NCBI GenBank assembly: GCA_016935665.1 | Contig: JAFGQN010000163.1 | Coordinates: 1 to 38,112, forward strand | Length of the DNA stretch: 38,112 nucleotides | Reading direction: 5' to 3' | DNA from: Deltaproteobacteria bacterium | GTDB lineage: Bacteria; Myxococcota_A; Polyangia; JAAYKL01 | In this document: positions 1-8,093 of the stretch, piece by piece | Layout of the letters: each line of letters opens with the position of its first letter | How positions within the stretch are numbered: the first letter of the stretch is position 1 | Made by a program: the position numbers and the translations under genes | The notes under the pieces: model-generated | Seen by the model: only the letters and a program-made list of their open reading frames with translations | The model's database searches: none | Told to the model about the DNA's origin: nothing

Positions 1-95
1 GTTTCCTGCAGAGCAAATTTCTCCCCCTGAGAGAGTGTGTAGTCGTCGAAGGTCTGACGTAACATATCTTCCAGTGCTTTTAAATCAGCGGTCAT
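1..95 (-). CDS. Start of a gene cut by the window edge, possibly TerB-like
   Basis: An ATG at 95-93 on the minus strand opens a frame with no stop through the 31 complete codons up to the window edge. A Shine-Dalgarno-like AGAGGA lies about 10 bases upstream. The visible peptide begins MTADLKALEDMLRQTFDDY and continues with LSQGEKFALQE. The 'DD..LS.GE..AL' pattern resembles the first helices of TerB-like or EF-hand-like helical domains, but this rests on about 30 residues. It lies 198 bases downstream of the AAA ATPase on the same strand, so it may be the last gene of the flotillin/PspA operon. The reading frame is well supported; the family is a guess. Confidence 0.55.
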   Translation of the reverse strand, partial: MTADLKALEDMLRQTFDDYTLSQGEKFALQE

Positions 96-293
96 GTTTG
101 GGAAGTCCTCTTTCTGCCTTTTAAAGGCGGTATGACGGATTGCGTGTTGTTGGCACTCTATCGTGAAATATGGATATTCCACCTGGAACGCAGGGCGGTA
201 GTTTATCTGCAGCCACGTCCGGTGCTCGGCCGTTCAACCCCGGACCCTACATTTTTTATGGCAAAACGCATGTTTGTATTATCGATTATTCAT
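96..293. other. Intergenic stretch between AAA ATPase and partial gene
   Basis: No convincing gene is seen on either strand. It contains a 6-bp inverted repeat (GTCCGG at 217-222, CCGGAC at 240-245). It also holds a 13-base palindrome, GCCTTTTAAAGGC, at 116-128, about 20 bases upstream of the partial gene's start on the minus strand. The first could be a weak RNA hairpin but has no U-run on its minus-strand 3' side. The second could be an operator. Both roles are speculative. Confidence 0.3.
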
Positions 294-2030
294 TCAGACC
301 CGCGCCAGCAACGCCGAGTACTCCCTGGCGAGTTCATTGCGGCCCTCTTCGTCTTTGACCTGTTTACGGTAGCTCTCCGGTAAAAAGTTCACATCAGTGG
401 ATTCGATGACCGCGGCCACCACCTGAAGTTGTTTTTCCTCGCTCTGGTGAGAGGGCACAAACTGCGACAGCGACGCGCGTAAATGGGCGGCGGTCACATT
501 GTCGGATTCTTCGAGAATCGCCATGCGTCTTGCACGGGTGATGATCCCTTCAATATCCGCGCCGGAAAGCAGAATTCCATCTGGCATGGGGGGAACATCA
601 TCGCGCGCGATGGCAATACGGTTTTTTTTGCCCATGACCTGGAACATTTCCGTATAGTCTTCCTCGGTTTCCGGATAAAACAGTGGAATGTGCACCTCGC
701 AGCGGCCCTGACGCTTGATGTCAATGGGCAGCAAGTCCGGTCTGCAGGTGAGCAGAAACCAAACGATGCTGCCGCGATACTGCGTATTGCCCATCTGCGT
801 GGCAAACTGACTGAAAATACGACTCGACGTCCCGCTGTCGCTGCCGCCTGTGCGATCGCCCATGACAGCATCGGCTTCGTCAATCATCACGGCCACCGGT
901 CCCATCACACGCAACACCTTTAATATCTTTTCCAGATTTCCCTCGGTCTCGCCCACGTATTTCGAGCGAAAATTGAGCAGCTTTACGCAGGGCATGCCAA
1001 TGGACCCGGCGTAGCACTCGGCCAAAAAGCTTTTACCCGTTCCCACCGGTCCGCAAATGAGATAGCCCATGGGCACCGCATCCAGATGTCCTTTCTGAAT
1101 AAGGGCCGCATCCTCCAGCAGCCGCTGTCTGGCTTCCTGCTGTCCCACCACCATCTCCAGATTGTGCAACGGCTCCACGATTTCCACCAGACCCTGGCAT
1201 TCATCTTCAATCATCTGCTTTTTATATCGGCGCAGGATATCCACCGTCAGTATTGTCTTTTGCCGGATGGCGCGCTGCAGCATCCCCTGCAAATGAATCA
1301 GAGTGAGACCACGGGTAAAATCGGCGAGTGCGCCGGCATCCAGTTCGCAGATCTCGTCAATCGCCATTTCACGAGTCATCCAGTTGATAAAGCGCAGTCG
1401 CTCCTCTCTGTTTGGAAACGGAATTTCAATATTGGTCACATGGGCGTTGCGGGTCACCGCGTCATGCAGGTCAGAGAGTCGCTCGGAAATAAGACAAAAC
1501 GCAAACGGCGCCTTTTTAAAATACGGACTTTTGGCCCAGTTTAGCAAGGTGGCCAATGTGGGCGCCAGTTCACGGGCGGTGGTCGATACAGAGGTGGAAG
1601 GCACCATGAAATGGGCATAATCAAAAATCAATGCAGTGGATTGCCGCTCACTGTCCAGCAGTAACAGCCGCTCCAGATACCTATCGAAAATGGCAAACAC
1701 GCGGGCCACCTGGGTGGTATTGCGCAGCTCCTCCACCGGACCAATAAATCGCTCAATGTGCTGATTGATGGCGTTGAGTCTCTTTTGCGACCCGGCCATG
1801 GCTCTGGGACCACGCACCTGATCGTAATACAGCGCCGCATCGAAGCTGCCAAAAAGCTGAGTGGCCAAATACTCGGAGAGTTGACTGTATTTCAGCTCGC
1901 CGCCGGATTCATATCCAACCAGATCTCCCACATTGCCGTGAAGAACAAACAACTGACGAATGCCACCGGCATGGGCACGGCGGAGTTCATCCGCCCAGTC
2001 GGGTCCAAAATCAGAGGCGCCGTTATTCAT
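294..2030 (-). CDS. AAA+ ATPase of the flotillin/PspA operon
   Basis: This 578-residue protein has a canonical AAA core in its second half. The Walker A motif GPVGTGKS is near residue 329, Walker B VMIDEAD is near 381, and an arginine-rich stretch around GRCEVHIP fits the second region of homology. The N-terminal 280 residues begin with a 'QLFVLHGNVGDLV' signature and contain STALIFDYAHF. They look like a degenerate, P-loop-less ATPase domain similar in layout to Ycf46-type proteins. Its ATG overlaps the pspA stop by 4 bases (ATGA), implying translational coupling. No membrane segment is evident, so it is probably cytoplasmic. Given the neighbours it may remodel PspA or flotillin assemblies, by analogy with PspF on PspA or Vps4 on ESCRT-III. 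That role is inference; the ATPase call is secure. Confidence 0.88.
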   Translation of the reverse strand: MNNGASDFGPDWADELRRAHAGGIRQLFVLHGNVGDLVGYESGGELKYSQLSEYLATQLFGSFDAALYYDQVRGPRAMAGSQKRLNAINQHIERFIGPVEELRNTTQVARVFAIFDRYLERLLLLDSERQSTALIFDYAHFMVPSTSVSTTARELAPTLATLLNWAKSPYFKKAPFAFCLISERLSDLHDAVTRNAHVTNIEIPFPNREERLRFINWMTREMAIDEICELDAGALADFTRGLTLIHLQGMLQRAIRQKTILTVDILRRYKKQMIEDECQGLVEIVEPLHNLEMVVGQQEARQRLLEDAALIQKGHLDAVPMGYLICGPVGTGKSFLAECYAGSIGMPCVKLLNFRSKYVGETEGNLEKILKVLRVMGPVAVMIDEADAVMGDRTGGSDSGTSSRIFSQFATQMGNTQYRGSIVWFLLTCRPDLLPIDIKRQGRCEVHIPLFYPETEEDYTEMFQVMGKKNRIAIARDDVPPMPDGILLSGADIEGIITRARRMAILEESDNVTAAHLRASLSQFVPSHQSEEKQLQVVAAVIESTDVNFLPESYRKQVKDEEGRNELAREYSALLARV

Positions 2031-2761
2031 TCAGTCACTTTTTCAGGGCCAAGCTCTTTGGTCGTGGACGGCAGTTCCGCGGTTTCAGGAGTTTTCAGTC
2101 CCATCTCCACCTCAAACTGACTGAGCAGATCTTCGGCCATGGCCTGCTCCATAACTTTTTCCGCCTGAATGTCTTCCAGTCCCTGAGATGACATATCGCT
2201 GGCCACGCGGGTTTTGGCTCGGTTCAGATCAATTTTTTCCTGCACAATCTGCTCCACCTGACCAAAATCTGTTGTCACATCAAAATCAAACGACTGACTC
2301 AGCTGCGCCATTTGCGCTTCGGCCTCGGACATTTTGAGATCCGCTTCGTACTTGTTGATTTTCTCACGCACTTTGGCGAGATTTTTAGAGGCGAACTTTA
2401 TCTTATCCACATTATTCTGGTAGGAAACCTCATGGAGAGCCAGCTGTTTGCGGTTCTCCTCCAAATCCTTTTTGGCCTCGTTGAGCTGCACCGCACTGCG
2501 CGCGGCCGCTTCCCGCTGTCCCGCTTTGAGATACGCCTTGATTTTGGCCGTAATCTGCTCCACCTTCTTCTCGCCGGTTTCCACCTGACGGGTCACCCGC
2601 TCCACCATGGCGCGATATTTTTCGAGGCCTTCCCGGCCCTCTTTAAGCTGCGCCACGGATTTGTCATATTCCAGCTGCATCTGTGCAATGGGGTCCGCAC
2701 CCCAGAAGAAATTTGTCAATTTATTCATCTGTGCGCGAAACGCGTTCCACAATTTTCCCAT
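2027..2761 (-). CDS. pspA: PspA/IM30 (ESCRT-III-like) membrane-stress protein
   Basis: This 244-residue protein is almost entirely predicted coiled coil, the PspA/Vipp1 architecture. The N-terminus (MGKLWNAFRAQMNKLTNFFWG) is an amphipathic helix of the kind that binds stressed membranes. It is followed by the conserved 'DPIAQMQLEYDKSVAQLKEG' region and long helices with AGQREAAARSAVQLNEAKKDLEE. Family members form helical or ring polymers on damaged inner membranes and help preserve the proton gradient. A GGAGG Shine-Dalgarno lies 5 bases before the ATG. It follows the DUF3686-type ATPase after about 105 bases and overlaps the AAA ATPase start by 4 bases. The acidic tail (residues 215-244) is longer than in E. 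coli PspA and could contact the adjacent ATPase. Family identity is strong; the ATPase contact is inference. Confidence 0.9.
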   Translation of the reverse strand: MGKLWNAFRAQMNKLTNFFWGADPIAQMQLEYDKSVAQLKEGREGLEKYRAMVERVTRQVETGEKKVEQITAKIKAYLKAGQREAAARSAVQLNEAKKDLEENRKQLALHEVSYQNNVDKIKFASKNLAKVREKINKYEADLKMSEAEAQMAQLSQSFDFDVTTDFGQVEQIVQEKIDLNRAKTRVASDMSSQGLEDIQAEKVMEQAMAEDLLSQFEVEMGLKTPETAELPSTTKELGPEKVTE

Positions 2762-2866
2762 GACTCCTCCAAAGTTGCTGTGCGCTCATTCCAAACGCTC
2801 CAGACATGCTGCCCGGATTCTCCCTGATTGGGCATAATATATCCACTTTTCGCCATTTCCAAAAGG

Positions 2867-5800
2867 TCAATCCTTTTTCACCAATTTGGGAATAACCGTA
2901 CGCACCGCCGGCTGCCCGGTCGATGGTGCAGCCGCTGAACCACTCGGATGATGAGGCGTCTGTGGCGGCACCTGGTGGTGCACGGGATGCGACTGCGAGG
3001 TTGGCGCCGGGGGCGATGCGGGTCTTGACGGTCTCGACGATACCGGCGGCGGCGGATGATACGACACCGGCGATGACAGATGGGCCTGTCGGGCCGCCAC
3101 CTGAGCCACTCCCGCCATTGCCGTCTGCTTCAATTGATCGACGCCCAAAGCAAGGGTGCTATTGATTCCCAAAAGGCCATCCTTAAATGCGTCCAGCTGC
3201 ATGAGCACCTGTCCCATGCGGTCGTCTCCGGCGCTTGTCATCATCTGGTTTCGGTTAAACGTCTTTTTTATCTCCTTCCACCGGCTATCCTCCTTTGGTG
3301 AAAGAATATTAAGCATCTCCTTAAACTTCAGCAGATTTGCCTCGGCGCCGGTGGTCAGGGTCTGGGCTTCGCTTTCGTAATGGGAATGAACCAGAGTTTC
3401 CAATTCATCGTCATTCATGATGGGCAACACCTTCTCGGCCAGCCGATTCATGTTTCTGTACGACCCCTGCAGTTTAAACGGTGGCTCCGTGCGGTACTCA
3501 TCGGACTGTGCCGCAGAGAGGATATACTCCTGATTCACCGCCAGAATCACGTCCCGAATCCGCATCAGTTTTTTTATCACAGACAGATATTCGGACATTT
3601 CATCGGCGGAGTAATTGCCCTCGAACTCAATTCCCTCGGTGGTGCCGGTTTCCGCCGCGTTGATGATACTGTAAACATCTTTAAAGTTTTTTGTGGCCAG
3701 CGACGACAATATCGAATTGGAAGTGAGGCAGTTTTCCAGATAACTCAGTTTAAACACATCCGCGCTGTCACCGATAATATCGCCCAGATTGTAAGTATCC
3801 GCGCGGTTGGCCAGCATATCGGGAATCTTAAACGCTTCGCCACTCTCAGAATAGGGGTTGCCTGCCATCACCACACACACCTTGCGTCCACGCAAATCGT
3901 AGGTGCGGGTTTTGCCTTTGTACACCCCTTCGATTTTGCGCTGGGCATCACACAATGAAATAAATTTTTGCAGAAACTCGGGGTTGCAATGCTGAATATC
4001 GTCCAGATACAACATTACGTTGTCCCCCATTTCCAGAGCCAGATTCAGCTTTTTAATTTCCTCACGGGCAGCGGCGTTGGGGGCCTCCACGGGATCGAGA
4101 GAGGTCACTTTGTTGCCAATTGCCGGACCATTGATTTTCATGAAAATAATACCCAGACGATTGGCAATGTACTCCATCAGGGTGGTTTTTCCATATCCCG
4201 GTGGCGAGATAACCAGCAGCATTCCCATGCGATCAGTACGCGTCCCCGCGCCCACCACGCCAATCTGCTTGGCCAGGTTTTCCCCCACCAGTGGCAGATA
4301 CAGCTGATCAATGAGCCGGTTGCGCACAAACGCGCTCAACACCCGCGGCTTGAATTCATCGAGGCGCATCTCCTGGGTGGCTTCTTCCACCAGACGTCGT
4401 TTCAATTCCTGATGCTTGAAAAAGAGGGGCACCGTCTCCAGCTCGAATCGGGCGAGTCGATTCATAAAGTCGCCGTAGCCAAGCGTGTAGTTGCCATCAT
4501 CGATGCGCTTACTACTGCCCACCATCCCTGTAATCTGCGCGGTCACCCTGGCGTGCACCACCTTGAAAAATGGTTCTCCTTTGGGTTTTTCGTCGCAGTT
4601 CAGCTGCAGTAAACACAGGGCGGCCACTTCGGGGACTATTTCCCGCAGATGCGCCTCAGAACGGCTGTTCACAAAACCGGTTAGCCAGTTGCGCGTCAGT
4701 AAAAAGGCGTCAATGGGATTGTCGCACAACTTTGATACCGGGCCGGTAAACGCCACCAGTTCGCCCCGTCGCTCCAGATGGGCCAAAAACTGCTTCAGGG
4801 TTTCAGCACACGTTTCGCTGGTATGCCATTGGCCACCCGATGAAAGCACATTAAACAGATATCGGGCCGCGTCCGCCTGCAGATGAACGGGAAAGAGTGC
4901 TGTCAGCTGCGCGTTCCCTTCCTGGAACAGGCCAATCTGATTTTGGAGGTCGCTCACATATTCCGCTTCGCTGTCGCCAATATCAAAAAAACGGGCCATT
5001 TGCCCCACGCCGGCGAGTTTTGTTTGCAACACGAGTTTGAAGCTGTCTTCCGGCAACCAGTACCAGTACAGCATCGCCAACGCCCTGGCAGCGGTGTCGT
5101 GGCGCAACAAACCAATGGATGCTTCCATTTTGAGCAGTTCGTGCAACAGCAGTCCCGTATCATGGTCGTGCACGCCTTTTACATATCCTTCGGCGTAGCG
5201 CGGCCCCATAAACCGGGTCACTTCCCTGGTGAGATCGTCGACGGACATTTTCAGCCATTCGGCCCGCTGTTCTGCCCCCGATTGTCGCAGCATCACAAGA
5301 GCCAGGTATTCCGACCGATACACATCCTCGTTTTCCGATACCAGTTCCTGTTTCCACACCGCGTGGGTGGCCGCGATTTCCTCTGAGGTGATTCGCTCAA
5401 AGAAGTTGGTGCCGGTCAAGTGCAGATACAGATGGTCGTCCCTATCCACAATGGTGAGCGCCAGCTCCTGGGTGTTGACTGAAAACGCATGGTTGCCAAA
5501 CTTAATGACATCCTGCCCGCCCACATACAGTTCATTGCGGTCTTTGAGCTGCCGCACGGCGTCCTGCTGCAGGGTTTTCAGTCTGGACTGCACATCACCG
5601 GATTTGACACTGTCGCCAAGGTCCGCAAGACTTTTGATGATATCGCGAACCTTGTCCACCATCAAATCACCGGCAAAGTAACCGTTAATATCTTCCACCG
5701 TCTCAAACTGCTCCAGGCGGGTAGCCATTCCTTTTAAGATGCGCTCCGCACTGCGCTGCAAGGCATCGGTTTTCTTATTGAGCGCCTCCACCAGAGCTAT

Positions 5801-8086
5801 TTTTCTGGAACCGAACGTATTGTAAATCTCTTCGCGTTTTTCGGTGAGTATGACTACAAAGTCGCCAAAGTCTGAAAACTTGCCTTCAAGTTCGGTTAAC
5901 TGCACCGACACTTTGGTGAGGTATTCCTCGCACTTGCCCGGCGTATCGCTCACATCCAGATAATTGATGACCGCCTGATCGAGCAACTTGATTTCGGAAG
6001 CAAACTCCGCTTTGCCTTCTGTGGATGCCAGAGATTCGATGCGATTTTTAAGCGCTGCTCTGGCCTGATTGAGCACCGAAAAAATGGTAGAGATATTGTC
6101 AATAATCTGCGTGCGCCAGGAGGCATCATCGATTTTCAGATTGCTGACAATTTCCACCAGCATTTCCAGCTCGTCCGAACAGGTGGATACCTCTTCAGAC
6201 AGCTTTTTGCCCTCAGACACTTTTTCCAGCGGCGCGATTTGCGTTTTCAGATTTTCCACCCGGTTGCGGTAGGGTTCCAGCGCTTCGGCGGTCAGCAAAA
6301 ATTCCACACACTTTTGCGAAATTCGCTCAATGTGCTCGCCCACCTGCCCTTCCATGGCCACCACATGGGACACATCCACATAGCGCAGTTCCTTAAGAGA
6401 AATCACGCCACCGCGCAGACTGCGCAGAGAGGTGAGAATTTTGACAAAATCGTTTATCTGCTCAAACCGACTGGCCCGGATGGAAAGCACCACTTCCTGG
6501 ACTTTGGCTTCCACTTTGGCCACTTCGTCCCGGGTGCTCTTTTTAAGGCGAACCACCTTTTCGAATTGCTCAATGGCCGATTTGGAGGTTTCGCGAATGC
6601 CCTGCAACGGCTCGCGGATATTGAAGGCATCGGCGTGGTCGAGCCAGAAGTAATTGTCCAGAATCTCCCCGGACTCCCGGGAAATATCCACATAAATATT
6701 GGCGTAGCTCTCGTCTTTGGCCACCAGATTCAGCACATTGCGACACGCCGCCATGCTGCGCACGATTTCCTTGTTGCCCAGCTTGTAGAGATACGATTCG
6801 TGTTTGGCGGGCATCTCGTAGTCGACACTCACAAATGGGGTTTGCCAAATCTGAATCTGATGGTGCTTTTGCGGTTCGTCATTGGAGCGAAAATACGCCA
6901 TCTCGCCATTCTCGAACAGTGTAAATCCGTTGCACACAATCGGTGTGGCCACTTTCTGCTCAATCATGTTGTAGGCCAGAATAATGTACATCCCGGTGTT
7001 GCGGCAGATAAACACAAACGCGGTGTCTTCCCCATTGGGAGAACTGATGCGCTTTAAAAATTCCATTCCGCGGATATCGCTGTCAAACTCCTTGTATTCT
7101 CCGGACTGCAGGTAATACCCATTCGAAAAAATAACGCCGTGATCTTCAGGGAGCAGCACGCAGGAATCGGCAATGGAGTCCAACCGACAGGCACTTTGCA
7201 CCTTTGTGTTGTAAACAATGTAACGGTATTTCTTTTCCTTATATGGCAATATCTTCATCAATACGAGATTGCCCACAATAGCATAGGAGATTTCCCCGTC
7301 GTCCAGTGTCTGATCCAGGTCGTCCACCGGCTCGGCATAAATACCCGACCCCGAAGACGTGTTGTCTTCCACCTTCACCGTCAAGTCACCGCCCACGGTT
7401 TCCACAAACACAATATCTTCGATGGACATGTGGGGATGCTCGCCGTGTACCTGATTGTCGCGGGTGCAGCGCTTCCATTCGAACTCGTGCTGTGGAGGCA
7501 GCCTCAACTCGTGATCGCTGCGGTTATCCACATACACCAAACCATTATTTTCTTTGCGTATCCACTTAAAGGTTTTGACATCATCCACGCCGGCGCCAAT
7601 ACGAAAGACCATGAAGATACTGGGGCCCACCGTGGCAAAATGCGAGAAGGACGTTTGCTTGTAGTACCGATACAGGTTTTTGAAATCTTCTTCGAACCGA
7701 TTGTCGTTGATCAGCGTGTTGTCCACTTTGTGAAATGCGCGCTTCGCATACTGATAAACCGCAAACACATCGGATATGTTGGTTTCACTGCGCAACCCCA
7801 TGGTGACGTTGTACCCAAAGAGAAACTGATCCCCCACCGAAAGCATATCCCGGGCCACACAGTTGTTATCTGTGGAAATGCGTTCCGTCCCCAAAAGCTC
7901 AAAGGCCAGCGCGCCAAACACCTCCTTGCGGGAGTCATTTAATTTCGCAAGGCGCTGCTGCAATTCCTTGGCGTTGTGCTTCAGTCGACCGCGAATAATT
8001 TCATAGGTTCCGCCCGCCAGAGCCTCATCCTGTGGCTTCGCAGTTTCGGCTGCCTCGACATTCTGTTTTTGGGTCGATTCCACCAC
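2867..8086 (-). CDS. Giant DUF3686-type 'DNA repair ATPase', 1739 aa
   Basis: The N-terminal third (about residues 20-500) is a mixed domain with WD-like beta-rich sequence, matching my memory of the DUF3686 family annotated 'ATPase involved in DNA repair'. Residues about 500-860 are charged and heptad-like, probably coiled coil. The C-terminal part has an AAA domain with Walker A PPGYGKTTLMEY near residue 1296 and Walker B VMLYLDDIQH near 1360. The last 70 residues are a Pro/Ser/His-rich disordered tail ending KLVKKD. Translation starts at GTG 8086, with AGGT upstream, only 7 bases after the flotillin stop. There is no signal peptide or membrane segment. The database name implies DNA repair, but the flotillin/PspA/NfeD-like setting argues for a membrane-associated role. 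The domain call is firm, the function open. Confidence 0.85.
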   Translation of the reverse strand: MVESTQKQNVEAAETAKPQDEALAGGTYEIIRGRLKHNAKELQQRLAKLNDSRKEVFGALAFELLGTERISTDNNCVARDMLSVGDQFLFGYNVTMGLRSETNISDVFAVYQYAKRAFHKVDNTLINDNRFEEDFKNLYRYYKQTSFSHFATVGPSIFMVFRIGAGVDDVKTFKWIRKENNGLVYVDNRSDHELRLPPQHEFEWKRCTRDNQVHGEHPHMSIEDIVFVETVGGDLTVKVEDNTSSGSGIYAEPVDDLDQTLDDGEISYAIVGNLVLMKILPYKEKKYRYIVYNTKVQSACRLDSIADSCVLLPEDHGVIFSNGYYLQSGEYKEFDSDIRGMEFLKRISSPNGEDTAFVFICRNTGMYIILAYNMIEQKVATPIVCNGFTLFENGEMAYFRSNDEPQKHHQIQIWQTPFVSVDYEMPAKHESYLYKLGNKEIVRSMAACRNVLNLVAKDESYANIYVDISRESGEILDNYFWLDHADAFNIREPLQGIRETSKSAIEQFEKVVRLKKSTRDEVAKVEAKVQEVVLSIRASRFEQINDFVKILTSLRSLRGGVISLKELRYVDVSHVVAMEGQVGEHIERISQKCVEFLLTAEALEPYRNRVENLKTQIAPLEKVSEGKKLSEEVSTCSDELEMLVEIVSNLKIDDASWRTQIIDNISTIFSVLNQARAALKNRIESLASTEGKAEFASEIKLLDQAVINYLDVSDTPGKCEEYLTKVSVQLTELEGKFSDFGDFVVILTEKREEIYNTFGSRKIALVEALNKKTDALQRSAERILKGMATRLEQFETVEDINGYFAGDLMVDKVRDIIKSLADLGDSVKSGDVQSRLKTLQQDAVRQLKDRNELYVGGQDVIKFGNHAFSVNTQELALTIVDRDDHLYLHLTGTNFFERITSEEIAATHAVWKQELVSENEDVYRSEYLALVMLRQSGAEQRAEWLKMSVDDLTREVTRFMGPRYAEGYVKGVHDHDTGLLLHELLKMEASIGLLRHDTAARALAMLYWYWLPEDSFKLVLQTKLAGVGQMARFFDIGDSEAEYVSDLQNQIGLFQEGNAQLTALFPVHLQADAARYLFNVLSSGGQWHTSETCAETLKQFLAHLERRGELVAFTGPVSKLCDNPIDAFLLTRNWLTGFVNSRSEAHLREIVPEVAALCLLQLNCDEKPKGEPFFKVVHARVTAQITGMVGSSKRIDDGNYTLGYGDFMNRLARFELETVPLFFKHQELKRRLVEEATQEMRLDEFKPRVLSAFVRNRLIDQLYLPLVGENLAKQIGVVGAGTRTDRMGMLLVISPPGYGKTTLMEYIANRLGIIFMKINGPAIGNKVTSLDPVEAPNAAAREEIKKLNLALEMGDNVMLYLDDIQHCNPEFLQKFISLCDAQRKIEGVYKGKTRTYDLRGRKVCVVMAGNPYSESGEAFKIPDMLANRADTYNLGDIIGDSADVFKLSYLENCLTSNSILSSLATKNFKDVYSIINAAETGTTEGIEFEGNYSADEMSEYLSVIKKLMRIRDVILAVNQEYILSAAQSDEYRTEPPFKLQGSYRNMNRLAEKVLPIMNDDELETLVHSHYESEAQTLTTGAEANLLKFKEMLNILSPKEDSRWKEIKKTFNRNQMMTSAGDDRMGQVLMQLDAFKDGLLGINSTLALGVDQLKQTAMAGVAQVAARQAHLSSPVSYHPPPPVSSRPSRPASPPAPTSQSHPVHHQVPPQTPHHPSGSAAAPSTGQPAVRTVIPKLVKKD

Positions 8087-8093
8087 GATTTAC

